From the NCBI RefSeq assembly GCF_001399975.1, contig NZ_LKBD01000005.1, positions 62,001 through 126,000 of the forward strand: a DNA stretch of 64,000 nt. The letters are read 5' to 3'. The stretch's first letter is position 1. Every line of letters begins with the position of its first letter. Positions 8,775 to 17,852 of the stretch are shown piece after piece. Source of the stretch: Pseudoalteromonas sp. P1-9 (GTDB lineage Bacteria > Pseudomonadota > Gammaproteobacteria > Enterobacterales > Alteromonadaceae). The notes under the pieces were generated by a model. The model was not told where the DNA came from and did no database searches. It saw only the letters and a list, made by a program, of their open reading frames with translations. Position numbers and translations under genes: made by a program.

Positions 8775-10229
8775 TTAGGTGTAAATAGTAAATAACTCAG
8801 AGTTAACCCATAAATGCACCAAAATACTTGCAGCATAACCAAGCGCAATCACCGGTGCCCATTTTAAATGACCAAAGAAGGTATAGTAACCACGCGCCTG
8901 ACCCATTAATGCCACACCCGCCGCAGAACCAATTGATAACAAGCTACCGCCCACGCCTGCTGTAAGCGTAATTAATAACCACTGACCGTGTGATAATTCA
9001 GGCGACATGGCAAGTACCGCAAACATGACTGGAATGTTATCGATAACCGCAGAAATCATCCCCAGTAATACGTTTGCCGTCGTTGCTGACATACCGCCGT
9101 ATAGCGCTTCAGACATTAATGTTAAATAGCCTAAGAAACCAAGACCGCCAACACACACTACGATGCCGTAGAAGAATAATAAGGTGTCCCATTCTGCGCG
9201 TGATACTTTAGCAAATACATCAAACGGTACTACGCTACCCAATGATTTTAAGCGTCTTTCATCGCCTTTACTTTCAGCAAGCGCTTTTTTACGTGCAAGA
9301 GAGCCTGGTAATGTCATGCGTAGGAAATAACCAAAGAATTGTAAATAACCTAGGCCCATCATCATGCCAAGTACTGGTGGTAAGTGAAGTAGGCTATGAC
9401 ACAATACAGCGGTGGTTACGGTAAGTAAAAATAGGCATAAGATGCGGATTGCACCGCGCTTTAATTCAACATCTACTTGCGCTGCAGCTGGCTGTTTACG
9501 TTCAACAAAGAAGCTCATAATCGCAGCTGGTACAAGGTAATTAACTACTGACGGTAAGAATAACGCAAAGAATTCAAGGAATTCGACTTTGCCTGCTTGC
9601 CACACCATAAGTGTTGTAATATCGCCAAATGGACTAAATGCGCCACCTGCATTGGCTGCAATAACAATGTTAATACAGCATAAATTAATAAACTTCTTGT
9701 CGCCTTCAGCCACTTTCATTACCACAGCACACATGAGTAGTGCGGTGGTTAAGTTGTCTGCGATTGGTGAGATAAAGAATGATAACCAACCAGTTAACCA
9801 AAATAACACAGGATAACTAAAGCCTTTACGGATCATCCACGCGCGCAATGCATCAAATACTCTACGTTCTTCAAGTGCATTAATGTAGGTCATAGCAACT
9901 AATAGGAACAACATTAACTCGGCAAATTCAAGCAAGTTGTGTCTAAACGCAGCTTCAGTGATCCCTGGCAAGTCATTATTAACGTAATAACTACCAATTA
10001 AAATCCAAATTAAACCTGCAGCAACCAGTACCGGTTTGGACTTACGCATATGTAACTTTTCTTCAAGCATCACAAATGCGTATGCTAAAACGAAAATTGC
10101 GATACAGATGTAGCCCAGTGTGCTCGCAGTTAAATCAAGAGGAGAGCCGACCGTGGAGGCGGCCATTGAAGTCGGAGTAAACAGCATAAAGCTGAATAAC
10201 AGTAGACACAAAAACAGCTTGTTATTCAT
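8775..10229 (-). CDS. nhaD: Na+/H+ antiporter NhaD
   Basis: Inner-membrane antiporter of 484 residues exchanging Na+ (or Li+) for H+, important for salt and alkaline stress in marine and halotolerant bacteria. After an N-terminal hydrophobic segment the sequence shows many transmembrane helices; family hallmarks include ISPIADNLTTALLM, GGAFSPFGDITTLMVW and AVIDNIPVMFAVLAMSP, with the membrane Asp residues of the ion-transporter superfamily. Monocistronic: upstream lies the pepO terminator at 10515-10534 and downstream the shared terminator with the LysR gene. Length and motifs agree with Vibrio-type NhaD. Confidence 0.93.
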   Translation of the reverse strand: MNNKLFLCLLLFSFMLFTPTSMAASTVGSPLDLTASTLGYICIAIFVLAYAFVMLEEKLHMRKSKPVLVAAGLIWILIGSYYVNNDLPGITEAAFRHNLLEFAELMLFLLVAMTYINALEERRVFDALRAWMIRKGFSYPVLFWLTGWLSFFISPIADNLTTALLMCAVVMKVAEGDKKFINLCCINIVIAANAGGAFSPFGDITTLMVWQAGKVEFLEFFALFLPSVVNYLVPAAIMSFFVERKQPAAAQVDVELKRGAIRILCLFLLTVTTAVLCHSLLHLPPVLGMMMGLGYLQFFGYFLRMTLPGSLARKKALAESKGDERRLKSLGSVVPFDVFAKVSRAEWDTLLFFYGIVVCVGGLGFLGYLTLMSEALYGGMSATTANVLLGMISAVIDNIPVMFAVLAMSPELSHGQWLLITLTAGVGGSLLSIGSAAGVALMGQARGYYTFFGHLKWAPVIALGYAASILVHLWVNSELFTIYT

Positions 10230-10553
10230 GAGTGAAGCCTTGTATTAAAATTGCAGCGTTTGTTAAAAAGCGCGCGAACATTAGCACAAATATTTAACAA
10301 GTTGCATAGTACAGAGGTCTAAGTGGCTAAAATATTGACAAATAGCGGAAATAGATCAAAAGAATGTGTGATTTATGACAGTCACGCTAAGTTGATGAAC
10401 GCTTAATGCTAAGTGATTACGCTATATACAAAAATAATGGTAATAAAGGCGGTATAGAATAAAGATAAATAACAGTATCCAGCCGTTTTTAAATTAACAT
10501 GTGGTGTTAAAAAAAGCCCGGTTTAAACCGGGCTCTTATACGTTCTTTTTTGA
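10230..10553. other. Intergenic region between nhaD and the M13 peptidase gene
   Basis: 324 bases without a convincing ORF. It holds the terminator of the M13 peptidase gene (10515-10534) and must hold the nhaD promoter. I could not single out a good -35/-10 pair. No repeat or RNA motif is recognised. Confidence 0.6.
10515..10534 (-). terminator. Intrinsic terminator after the M13 peptidase gene
   Basis: Perfect 20-base palindrome (GC-rich arms AGCCCGG / CCGGGCT), followed on the minus strand by a run of eight T. It lies 19 bases after the stop. Confidence 0.92.
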
Positions 10554-12650
10554 TTACCAGATGCGAACACGCTCTTCTGGTTTAAGGTAAAGAGCATCAC
10601 CTTCTTTTACGTCAAACGCTTTGTACCATGCATCATGGTTACGTGGCGCAAGCGCACGGAAACGACCTGGTGCGTGAGTACCGGCGCGTAATTGGTTAAG
10701 CATGCTTTGCTCTGTGCGTTTTTCTTTCCACACTTGTGCCCATGCTAAGAAGAAACGCTGATCGCCTGTTAAGCCATCAATTACTTCGGCTTCTTTACCG
10801 TTAAGGCTTAATTTATACGCGTGATAAGCCATTGCAAGGCCGCCCACATCACCGATGTTTTCACCTAAGCTGTTACGACCGTTTACAAAGTTATCTGGAA
10901 TTGGTTCGTACTTGCTGTATTGATCAGCTAATTTGTCTGCTTTTGCTTCAAAGGCAGAACGGTCTGAATCAGTCCACCAGTTACGTTGAATACCATTAGC
11001 ATCAGATTTCGAACCCTGATCATCAAAACCGTGACCCATTTCGTGACCAATTACCGCGCCAATCGCACCATAGTTAACTGCTGCGTCCGCGTTTGGATCA
11101 AAGAATGGCGGCTGTAAGATAGCTGCTGGGAATACAATCTCATTAAACGAGCTGTTGTAGTATGCGTTTACGCGCTGTGGTGTCATGCCCCAACGATTAC
11201 GATCTGTTTTTTCAAGCTCTTTTGCTGCACTTTCTGCACGGAAGAATTGACGCGTGTTACGCACATTGCCCATTAAATCATCTTTAGCGATTTTCAGGCC
11301 GTCGAACTCTTGCCATACATCTGGGTAACCAATTTTAGGGTTAAACGCAGCAAGTTTCGCTTTTGCGTTAACCTTAGTTTCGGCGCCCATCCAGTCTAAA
11401 CCATCGATACGCTCACCAAGTGCAGTGCGAAGGTTTTCTACAAGCTCAGCCATTTGCGCTTTTGATGACTCTGGGAAGTAACGTTTTACGTATACTTTAC
11501 CAATTGCAAAGCCCATTGATTCAGTGCCTGACATTGCACCAATTGCACGCTTCCAACGTGGACGCGGTTCTTGTTGACCACTTAACTCTTTACCGAAGAA
11601 TTCGAAATTATTTGCATAGATTTCTTCAGAAAGTAGGCTTGCATTACCACGGATCGCATGAAACGTTAGGTAATCTTTCCAAACGTTAATTTCTTCACCA
11701 TTAATCAGAGTAATCATGGCTTTGATTGGTTCTGGCTGAGCCATATTTAGCTGCGGCACTTTATAACCTGTTTGCTCAAAATACAGATCCCAGTTAAAAC
11801 CAGGATATTCTTTTGCAAGGTCAGTGCGCTTAATTTGGTTTAGTGTTAAATCGCGATTACGACGTTTTTCACGTGGCCAATGACCTTCAGCGATTTTAGT
11901 TTCAAGCGCTAAAATTGCTTTTGCGCGCTCGTTGGTATTATCAACGCCGGCAAATTTAAGTGCACTTGCAATGTGCGCAACGTATGCGTCACGTGTCTTA
12001 GCAAAACGCTCGCTGTCTTCAAGGTAATATGAACGATCTGGTAAACCTAAACCGCCAGCGCCCATCGACATTTCATATTGATTTGGGTCTAAACGATTAA
12101 ACCACATACCACCGCCAATCGGTGATGACACACTTGTTAGCCATGCATTACCAAAGATACGCGTTAAGTCATCCGTGTTTTTAACTGAACCAATTTCATC
12201 AAGTAAACCTTGGATTGGCGTAATGCCTTTTTTGTTGATTGTTTCAACATCCATATACGCATTGTAGAAATCAGCAATCATTTGCTCTTCTGCGTTTAAG
12301 TCTTTACGACTTGTAATATCATCGATGATTTCTTTAACTTGTTTTTCACTGCGTTCAGCAAGTGCAGTAAATGCACCAAAGCGCGTTTTATCCGCTGGCA
12401 TTACATAGTTGTCATACCATGTGCCACTTGCGTACATAAAAAAGTCGTCACCTGGTTTTACGTCTAAATTGCGTGCTGTAAGATCGACGCCAAAGCTGCC
12501 AAGCTCTGCTTTAGTTTGCGCAGCTGTTTCTGTGGCTACAGGTGCTTTCGCTTGTTGTTCTTTTTCTACTTTAGCGGTATCAGCTTGCTGGTCGCCACAA
12601 CCACCAAGAAACGCAGTTGCAAGTGCAACCGCAAGAATTGATTTTTTCAT
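10554..12650 (-). CDS. pepO: M13 (neprilysin/PepO) family metallopeptidase, lipoprotein
   Basis: Zinc oligopeptidase of 698 residues. It has a lipoprotein signal (ATAFLGGCGDQQ, lipobox Cys about residue 18), so it is probably anchored in the outer membrane or periplasmic face. The N-terminal M13 domain begins FGVDLTARNLDVKPGDDFF. The catalytic C-terminal domain holds NAYYNSSFNEIVFPAAIL (substrate-binding NAYY), the zinc motif HEMGH at residues 536-540 and the third ligand in ENIGDVGG (597 on). All key residues are intact. The likely job is degradation of peptides in the periplasm. Monocistronic with a strong terminator. The symbol is by family; the exact orthologue of E. coli or streptococcal PepO is not asserted. 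Confidence 0.92.
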   Translation of the reverse strand: MKKSILAVALATAFLGGCGDQQADTAKVEKEQQAKAPVATETAAQTKAELGSFGVDLTARNLDVKPGDDFFMYASGTWYDNYVMPADKTRFGAFTALAERSEKQVKEIIDDITSRKDLNAEEQMIADFYNAYMDVETINKKGITPIQGLLDEIGSVKNTDDLTRIFGNAWLTSVSSPIGGGMWFNRLDPNQYEMSMGAGGLGLPDRSYYLEDSERFAKTRDAYVAHIASALKFAGVDNTNERAKAILALETKIAEGHWPREKRRNRDLTLNQIKRTDLAKEYPGFNWDLYFEQTGYKVPQLNMAQPEPIKAMITLINGEEINVWKDYLTFHAIRGNASLLSEEIYANNFEFFGKELSGQQEPRPRWKRAIGAMSGTESMGFAIGKVYVKRYFPESSKAQMAELVENLRTALGERIDGLDWMGAETKVNAKAKLAAFNPKIGYPDVWQEFDGLKIAKDDLMGNVRNTRQFFRAESAAKELEKTDRNRWGMTPQRVNAYYNSSFNEIVFPAAILQPPFFDPNADAAVNYGAIGAVIGHEMGHGFDDQGSKSDANGIQRNWWTDSDRSAFEAKADKLADQYSKYEPIPDNFVNGRNSLGENIGDVGGLAMAYHAYKLSLNGKEAEVIDGLTGDQRFFLAWAQVWKEKRTEQSMLNQLRAGTHAPGRFRALAPRNHDAWYKAFDVKEGDALYLKPEERVRIW

Positions 12651-12797
12651 TAAGATTTCCCTTAGCGTTAAATATTTCTATTTTGCGTTAAAAATTGCAA
12701 AACTTAGCTTGTTTTTAACGAAAATACGTCAAGATAGCAAATAGAACACGTTTAACAACGCGCTGTTTTGTAAATAAATATGTTTATACTGCTTAAG

Positions 12798-14498
12798 TTA
12801 TTGTGTTTGCAAAGATAATCTAGGTTCGTTTAGCGTGCTAAAAGGCATCACTAGGTTTCGTCCATTTTCTTTTGCTCGGTAAAGAGCTTTGTCAGCATTA
12901 ATAATGCTTGGTTTAAGTAACGACTCAATTTCACACACACCAAAGCTTGCCGTTATTGATAAGGCATCATGGGTATACGAGCTAATGGTGGTGTTTTCGA
13001 TTTGCATCCGTACCTTATTAATTAAGTCAAATGCTTGCTTTTCGCTATGATTTGGCAGGGCAATGATAAATTCTTCACCCCCAAGTCGTGCGACGATGGC
13101 ATTATCGGGCGTGAATTTTTGCAATATATCGGCAAAGACCACAAGCACTTCATCACCGACTTGGTGTCCGTATTTATCGTTAAACTTCTTAAAAAAATCA
13201 ATGTCAGCGATGGCAATACTAACAGGATAGTTTTGTGTAGCGTCAGCTAATACTGCTTCGGTCGCTTGGTCAAAGTAACGTCGATTGTAAAGTTGTGTTA
13301 GCGGGTCGGTGTTAGCCTGCACCTGCAGCGCAGCTTGTTGTTTTTCAATACGCTCTAACACTCTAATCCGGTACGAAATAATAAACGCTAACACAAAGGA
13401 CTCGAGCATAATGCCAATGCCGACACCGTGACTTGTTACATAGGTGTTTGGTAATAGACCTTTGTAATAGCCGATGGCTAATAGGTTAAAGGTAAAAAAC
13501 AAACCGTGACCAAATAAGAAGTATTTTGCCAACGGGTTTCCTTTTTTTAAAATAGAAAGAGAGACACTTAACGTCACCACAATCATTATTGCGGCTAATG
13601 TGCTTGCTGGTTTTAATGCTGTAATAATATCAAATACACCAAACACTAAATCAGATACCAGTAGCAGTAATACAAACATAAGTGCTTTGTGCTCAGTCGG
13701 GTAAAGGCGTTTGGTTTCAAAAATACTGACCATAAATAGGATCAGAAAGCTTGGCATGGTAAGTAGCGAAAGGTGCAGATGCATCATGGCTTTGCCATAA
13801 ATGCCAAATAAGGTTGCTAAAAAACCATAGGAAAGGGCAATCCACGTTGTACCCGAGACTAAATACAGCGCATAGAAAATGTTTTCTGTTTTACGTGATG
13901 ATAAAAACAGTATGACGTTGTAAAACATCAGCGCCAACAGCATGCCAACCATGATGGCAATATCATGATTTTCGCTCACAAGAGCATGTTTTGATTGGGT
14001 TTCATCGTATAGCGCAAGCGTAAACCATTGGTGTGAGAATACATCACTTTTAAAGTAAACCTGATACCGCTCATTAGGTGAAAGTATTAAAGGAAACACT
14101 GCGGTTCCACCATATAACATTTCATGGGCTTGATTGTTTTCTAGGTCAATAGAATGGCGTATTTGTGTGTTGCTATCTCTAATTAGATAAAGGGTTAACT
14201 GCTGGGTGTGGTAAGCCTCTGGCACATGCAAAAAAAGTTGTTTTTCTGAAGCCGAGGAGTTGTGCAAAGCAAATCGAACCCAAGTTGTTTTTGCATTTGT
14301 ACCAAACGTAAGGCGGTTGGTCGCTCTGGAAAACGGCACATTTTGTATATCAGCGATACTTTGCGTACGAGATCCATCAATATAAAAGTGTGTATCAAAT
14401 TGCGTTAATGCAATTGGATCTTGGTTTACTGTAATTTGGGCATTTGCTGAAAAACTTAAAAATAGTAGTAAAAATACCAACATGGCAGCTAAAGGCAT
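12798..14498 (-). CDS. Diguanylate cyclase with 7TMR-DISM sensor (DISMED2-7TM-GGDEF)
   Basis: Protein of 566 residues. A signal peptide precedes a beta-rich periplasmic 7TMR-DISMED2 domain (about 25-165), then seven transmembrane helices (about 175-375) and a cytosolic GGDEF domain (about 395-550). The active site is GGEEF (residues 473-477) with DPLTQLYNRRYFD at the domain start, so it should make c-di-GMP from two GTP. The usual inhibitory RxxD site just before GGEEF is absent (PDNA at that position), so product feedback through that site is unlikely. Ligands of DISM sensors are carbohydrate-like or unknown. It follows the metallo-beta-lactamase-fold gene by 67 bases. Confidence 0.92.
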   Translation of the reverse strand: MPLAAMLVFLLLFLSFSANAQITVNQDPIALTQFDTHFYIDGSRTQSIADIQNVPFSRATNRLTFGTNAKTTWVRFALHNSSASEKQLFLHVPEAYHTQQLTLYLIRDSNTQIRHSIDLENNQAHEMLYGGTAVFPLILSPNERYQVYFKSDVFSHQWFTLALYDETQSKHALVSENHDIAIMVGMLLALMFYNVILFLSSRKTENIFYALYLVSGTTWIALSYGFLATLFGIYGKAMMHLHLSLLTMPSFLILFMVSIFETKRLYPTEHKALMFVLLLLVSDLVFGVFDIITALKPASTLAAIMIVVTLSVSLSILKKGNPLAKYFLFGHGLFFTFNLLAIGYYKGLLPNTYVTSHGVGIGIMLESFVLAFIISYRIRVLERIEKQQAALQVQANTDPLTQLYNRRYFDQATEAVLADATQNYPVSIAIADIDFFKKFNDKYGHQVGDEVLVVFADILQKFTPDNAIVARLGGEEFIIALPNHSEKQAFDLINKVRMQIENTTISSYTHDALSITASFGVCEIESLLKPSIINADKALYRAKENGRNLVMPFSTLNEPRLSLQTQ

Positions 14499-14565
14499 CT
14501 TTTTTTTGGTATTTATAGCCTTAAAAAAACCATAAAACTAACACACTTTATTACAGCAGTGAGTG

Positions 14566-15639
14566 TTACAAAGACAACCTTTCGCCTTCATTCATAATGT
14601 AAAATTGACTGTCTGTTTCAATGATTTTTAAAGTGTGTAACAGCCTAAAAAGAGCGGAGTGAGAGCTGTGGTCGCCCATTTGCCAGCTGGCATTGCCATA
14701 ACTCCAAGGTATGGTCACTTTGCAGTTAAGGTCGTTTGCCGCCGCTACAGCGTCCTCAGGTCGTGTATGTACATAGCGATACCAAGCCTCGTGCTCTTGG
14801 TGAAAATAAGAGGCGATTGGTAGTAAACATACATCAATATCACCATATTGACGCTGAATATCTTTAAAATGATCTGAATAACCTGTGTCGCCGGCAAAAA
14901 ATAAAGTGTTGCCGTTTTCTTCTAATACCCAACCGCCCCAAAGCGCCTGATTATCGTCGTTGTATAAAAATGGCACCCAAATTCGACTATTAAAATGATG
15001 GGCTCGCACAAAGTCGGCTTTGGTTTGCCCAACGAGATGCGTTGTAAACCAATCCATTTCGTGAATGGTGTAGTGGTTGTCGTCAAAGTGATTGGCAAAG
15101 TTTAGCGGCACTAAATATTTAGGTTTATTACCAATTAACGCAATATCGTGCTTATTAAAATGATCATAATGTAAGTGGGAATACAACACCGCATCGATAT
15201 CGCTTAGGTTTTGCACTTTGCTTTTGGGCGATTGACGCTCAAAGCCATTTGCCATCTGAAACGCCAAATTCACTGGCCAATCAAATTCACCAAATACCGG
15301 ATCAAACAAAAATCGTTTGCCTGATGGTGTTGTAACTTCAAAGCTTGTATGACCAAGCCAATGAATTTTATAGCCTGAGTGTGTTGTTAGTTTTGGGTTT
15401 TTACCAATGTATTGGCATTGCTCCATATCACTTTCGCAGTCGATATTGTCAGTAGGGGGGTAGCAATTTTCTTCACAGCTGTAGGGATATGTTTTATTAC
15501 CGGGGTAACGATTAATATAGCGACCTTGCTTTAGGCTAGCACCTTCTGCGTTTAGGTTATTTGTTGTTATGCTATTTGATGCGCAACCAACAAGCAGCGA
15601 AATCGTAGCGTAGAGCGCCAACTTATACCTTGGATTCAT
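14566..15639 (-). CDS. MBL-fold metallohydrolase, lipoprotein (NAPE-PLD/UlaG-like)
   Basis: Protein of 357 residues with a lipoprotein signal (ISLLVGCASNS). The core is a metallo-beta-lactamase fold: IHWLGHTSFEV, FDPVFGEFDWP, the metal motif YSHLHYDHFN, and LFFAGDTGYSDHF supplying a bridging Asp. This layout matches the NAPE-PLD/RomA group of phospholipid or lactone hydrolases rather than beta-lactamases. It probably acts on an envelope lipid or on a small ester; the substrate is not deducible. Fourteen bases separate it from the upstream membrane protein gene, so the two form an operon that may also include the diguanylate cyclase. Confidence 0.88.
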   Translation of the reverse strand: MNPRYKLALYATISLLVGCASNSITTNNLNAEGASLKQGRYINRYPGNKTYPYSCEENCYPPTDNIDCESDMEQCQYIGKNPKLTTHSGYKIHWLGHTSFEVTTPSGKRFLFDPVFGEFDWPVNLAFQMANGFERQSPKSKVQNLSDIDAVLYSHLHYDHFNKHDIALIGNKPKYLVPLNFANHFDDNHYTIHEMDWFTTHLVGQTKADFVRAHHFNSRIWVPFLYNDDNQALWGGWVLEENGNTLFFAGDTGYSDHFKDIQRQYGDIDVCLLPIASYFHQEHEAWYRYVHTRPEDAVAAANDLNCKVTIPWSYGNASWQMGDHSSHSALFRLLHTLKIIETDSQFYIMNEGERLSL

Positions 15640-15653
15640 TAATATTTTTATAA

Positions 15654-16190
15654 TTATGTAAATGAATTATCTTGGGTGAAGTGTAATGGCAGTTTACGGC
15701 ATCTGTAAAGCAGCCAGCATACTGTGGCAGTCGCTAACGTAAATAATATGGCTTGAAGTGCACCAATTACAAAACTAAGGCTTAAAGCAAAACCAAAAAC
15801 ACATTCTGCACGATATGATTTTACGACACAGGCAATTACTGCGATGCCAATAATTAAAGTTGCGGTGTATAACTCCATTGCCCAATAGTAGCTGCCAGCA
15901 AGCGTAGCACCGTAGTTGAATGAAAATACAAATCCAATTAGTGCGTAGGTGGTTGCTTTACCACGATTAATGGTCGTGCTTTGAAGGCGTTTTCGCATTA
16001 AAAGTAAACAACACAATGAAAAGATAGGCATGACAACCAGTGAAAACCAAGATGGCACATCAAGTAGGTAAGGCGCATCCAATACACCAATAAATACAAT
16101 CTCAGGATTGAAGTAATGCCAGCATAAAACAGCAGCTTGTAACAATGCTACCAACGCAGTAACGCACCATAGAAATTTATTTTTTATCAT
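15654..16190 (-). CDS. Inner-membrane protein, unknown function
   Basis: Protein of 178 residues with about five to six hydrophobic helices and a short basic C terminus (YRCRKLPLHFTQ). No recognised domain. It is the first gene of a leftward transcription unit with the MBL-fold lipoprotein gene (14-base gap) and is divergent from rhlE, with which it shares a ~200-base AT-rich promoter region. The function is unknown; association with envelope lipid turnover is only suggested by the neighbour. Confidence 0.65.
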   Translation of the reverse strand: MIKNKFLWCVTALVALLQAAVLCWHYFNPEIVFIGVLDAPYLLDVPSWFSLVVMPIFSLCCLLLMRKRLQSTTINRGKATTYALIGFVFSFNYGATLAGSYYWAMELYTATLIIGIAVIACVVKSYRAECVFGFALSLSFVIGALQAILFTLATATVCWLLYRCRKLPLHFTQDNSFT

Positions 16191-16356
16191 AGGAATTCTC
16201 GTTTGGTGTTTTTATTAACTATGGCAATAATTAAGCCAAAACGAAAGTTATTGAAAATCAGTAGCTTAAATTTCAGGTGATATGTGTATGTTTATTTTTT
16301 TGTTAGATTTTAGGCAAATAGGCTAGTGGGTTAGCCTTTTTCACAACGATTAATGG

Positions 16357-16362
16357 TATAAT
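16357..16362 (+). promoter_or_regulatory. Perfect -10 element (TATAAT) before rhlE
   Basis: TATAAT lies about 31 bases before the chosen ATG at 16393, giving a short leader of about 24 bases. No good -35 is seen at the right distance. Transcription would start at about 16369, which argues against the GTG at 16372 as the start codon. Confidence 0.5.
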
Positions 16363-16392
16363 TTTACACATGTGTTTTTCACTTGTAACGTC

Positions 16393-17631
16393 ATGTCATT
16401 TTCAGCATTTAACCTAAATTCTCACTTATCCGAAACCTTAACGCGATTGGATTATCACACGGCAACACCTATTCAATCATTGGCTATTCCAGAAATTATG
16501 GCCGGCCACGATATCATTGCGCACGCGCAAACAGGAACCGGTAAAACCGCAGCGTTTATGTTACCCATTATCGATAAGCTGTTATCTCGTCAGTCGATAT
16601 CCAATACGGTAAGTGCCTTAATCTTAGTGCCAACACGAGAGCTTGCGCAACAAGTTGCAAAAGCGAGTACTCAGTACAGCGAAAACTGTGGGTTAAGTGT
16701 GGCGTGCTTGTATGGTGGCGCAAATATTGGCCCACAAGAAAAACAACTTAAACAAGGCGCGCAAATTGTTGTAGCAACGCCAGGCCGTTTGCTCGATCAT
16801 TTGATTAAAGGCACGCTTTCGCTGTCAGATTTAGCGTATTTAGTATTCGATGAAGCCGATCGCATGCTGGATATGGGTTTTATGGGTGAAATAAAGCGCA
16901 TTATGCGTCATGTACCTTTAACGCGACAAACCTTGCTGTTTTCAGCCACGGTTGATGAGCAAGTACTCAATAATGTATCGCAATGGCTAAATGAACCAAA
17001 ACGCATCGGGGTAGATGCGCCCAACACGGCGGCAACCAAAGTTGAGCAATTATTTTATGCTGTTGACGATGAACGAAAGCGCGAGTTAATCGCTTACACC
17101 ATAGGTAAAAACAACTGGCACCAAGTATTGGTTTTTACGCGTACCAAACATTATGCCGATGAACTTGCGAAAGAACTTAATAAAGACGGCTTACCAACAA
17201 AGGCGATTCATGGTGACAAATCTCAAGGGGCGCGAAATAAAGCGCTTGAGCAGTTTCGCGCCGGCGAGTTACGTGTTTTAGTGGCAACCGATGTCGCGGC
17301 GCGTGGAATCGATATTCCGAGTTTGGATTATGTGATTAATGCTGAGTTGCCGTATATCGCGGAGGATTACGTACACCGTATTGGCAGAACCGGACGTGCA
17401 GGGAAAGCAGGAACTGCAATTTCATTGGTTAGCCTAGACGAAAATTGGTTATTGGAAGAAATTGAAGTATTACTGGATGAACGTTTAACCCCACAATGGT
17501 TAACGGGGTTTGAACCGGATTTAACCCGAGAGCCAAAAGACAATAGAAAAAATACCGCAAAATCTCGCAAACAGCGAGATAAAAAGCGTATTTTAGGTCA
17601 ACGTAGTAATCGTCGCCGTAAAAAAAATTAA
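16393..17631 (+). CDS. rhlE: DEAD-box RNA helicase RhlE
   Basis: ATP-dependent RNA helicase, 412 residues from the ATG at 16393. All motifs are present: Q motif (ATPIQSLAIP), AQTGTGKT, PTRELAQQ, VFDEADRMLDMGF, LFSAT, ATDVAARGID and HRIGRTGRAG, then a very basic tail (RKQRDKKRILGQRSNRRRKK). The MSFSAFNL start matches the MSF start of RhlE proteins. The frame also opens at a GTG 21 bases earlier, but that codon would sit almost at the transcription start. RhlE acts in ribosome maturation and mRNA decay. A short GC-rich terminator follows. Confidence 0.92.
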   Translation: MSFSAFNLNSHLSETLTRLDYHTATPIQSLAIPEIMAGHDIIAHAQTGTGKTAAFMLPIIDKLLSRQSISNTVSALILVPTRELAQQVAKASTQYSENCGLSVACLYGGANIGPQEKQLKQGAQIVVATPGRLLDHLIKGTLSLSDLAYLVFDEADRMLDMGFMGEIKRIMRHVPLTRQTLLFSATVDEQVLNNVSQWLNEPKRIGVDAPNTAATKVEQLFYAVDDERKRELIAYTIGKNNWHQVLVFTRTKHYADELAKELNKDGLPTKAIHGDKSQGARNKALEQFRAGELRVLVATDVAARGIDIPSLDYVINAELPYIAEDYVHRIGRTGRAGKAGTAISLVSLDENWLLEEIEVLLDERLTPQWLTGFEPDLTREPKDNRKNTAKSRKQRDKKRILGQRSNRRRKKN

Positions 17632-17692
17632 CTGTGCACTTGTTTGTTTCTAATGTAATTGGTCGTTAATAACGACAGTAATTTATCTAAAG

Positions 17693-17713
17693 GCGCGTTT
17701 TACGCGCTTTTTT
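17693..17713 (+). terminator. Intrinsic terminator after rhlE
   Basis: GCGCGT (17693-17698) pairs with ACGCGC (17702-17707) around a TTT loop, followed by six T. It is about 60 bases after the stop. Confidence 0.8.
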
Positions 17714-17852
17714 AATTACCCTTAGTTATCGGTTGCGAATAGATAACTAATTTATTTGTATTAATAAATTTTGTTTTGCTGAAATTAAACTATTGTGAAA
17801 GAGGAGTCGTATCATTTAATCGCTTTGCTTGCCAAATTTAGGGAGGCACACA

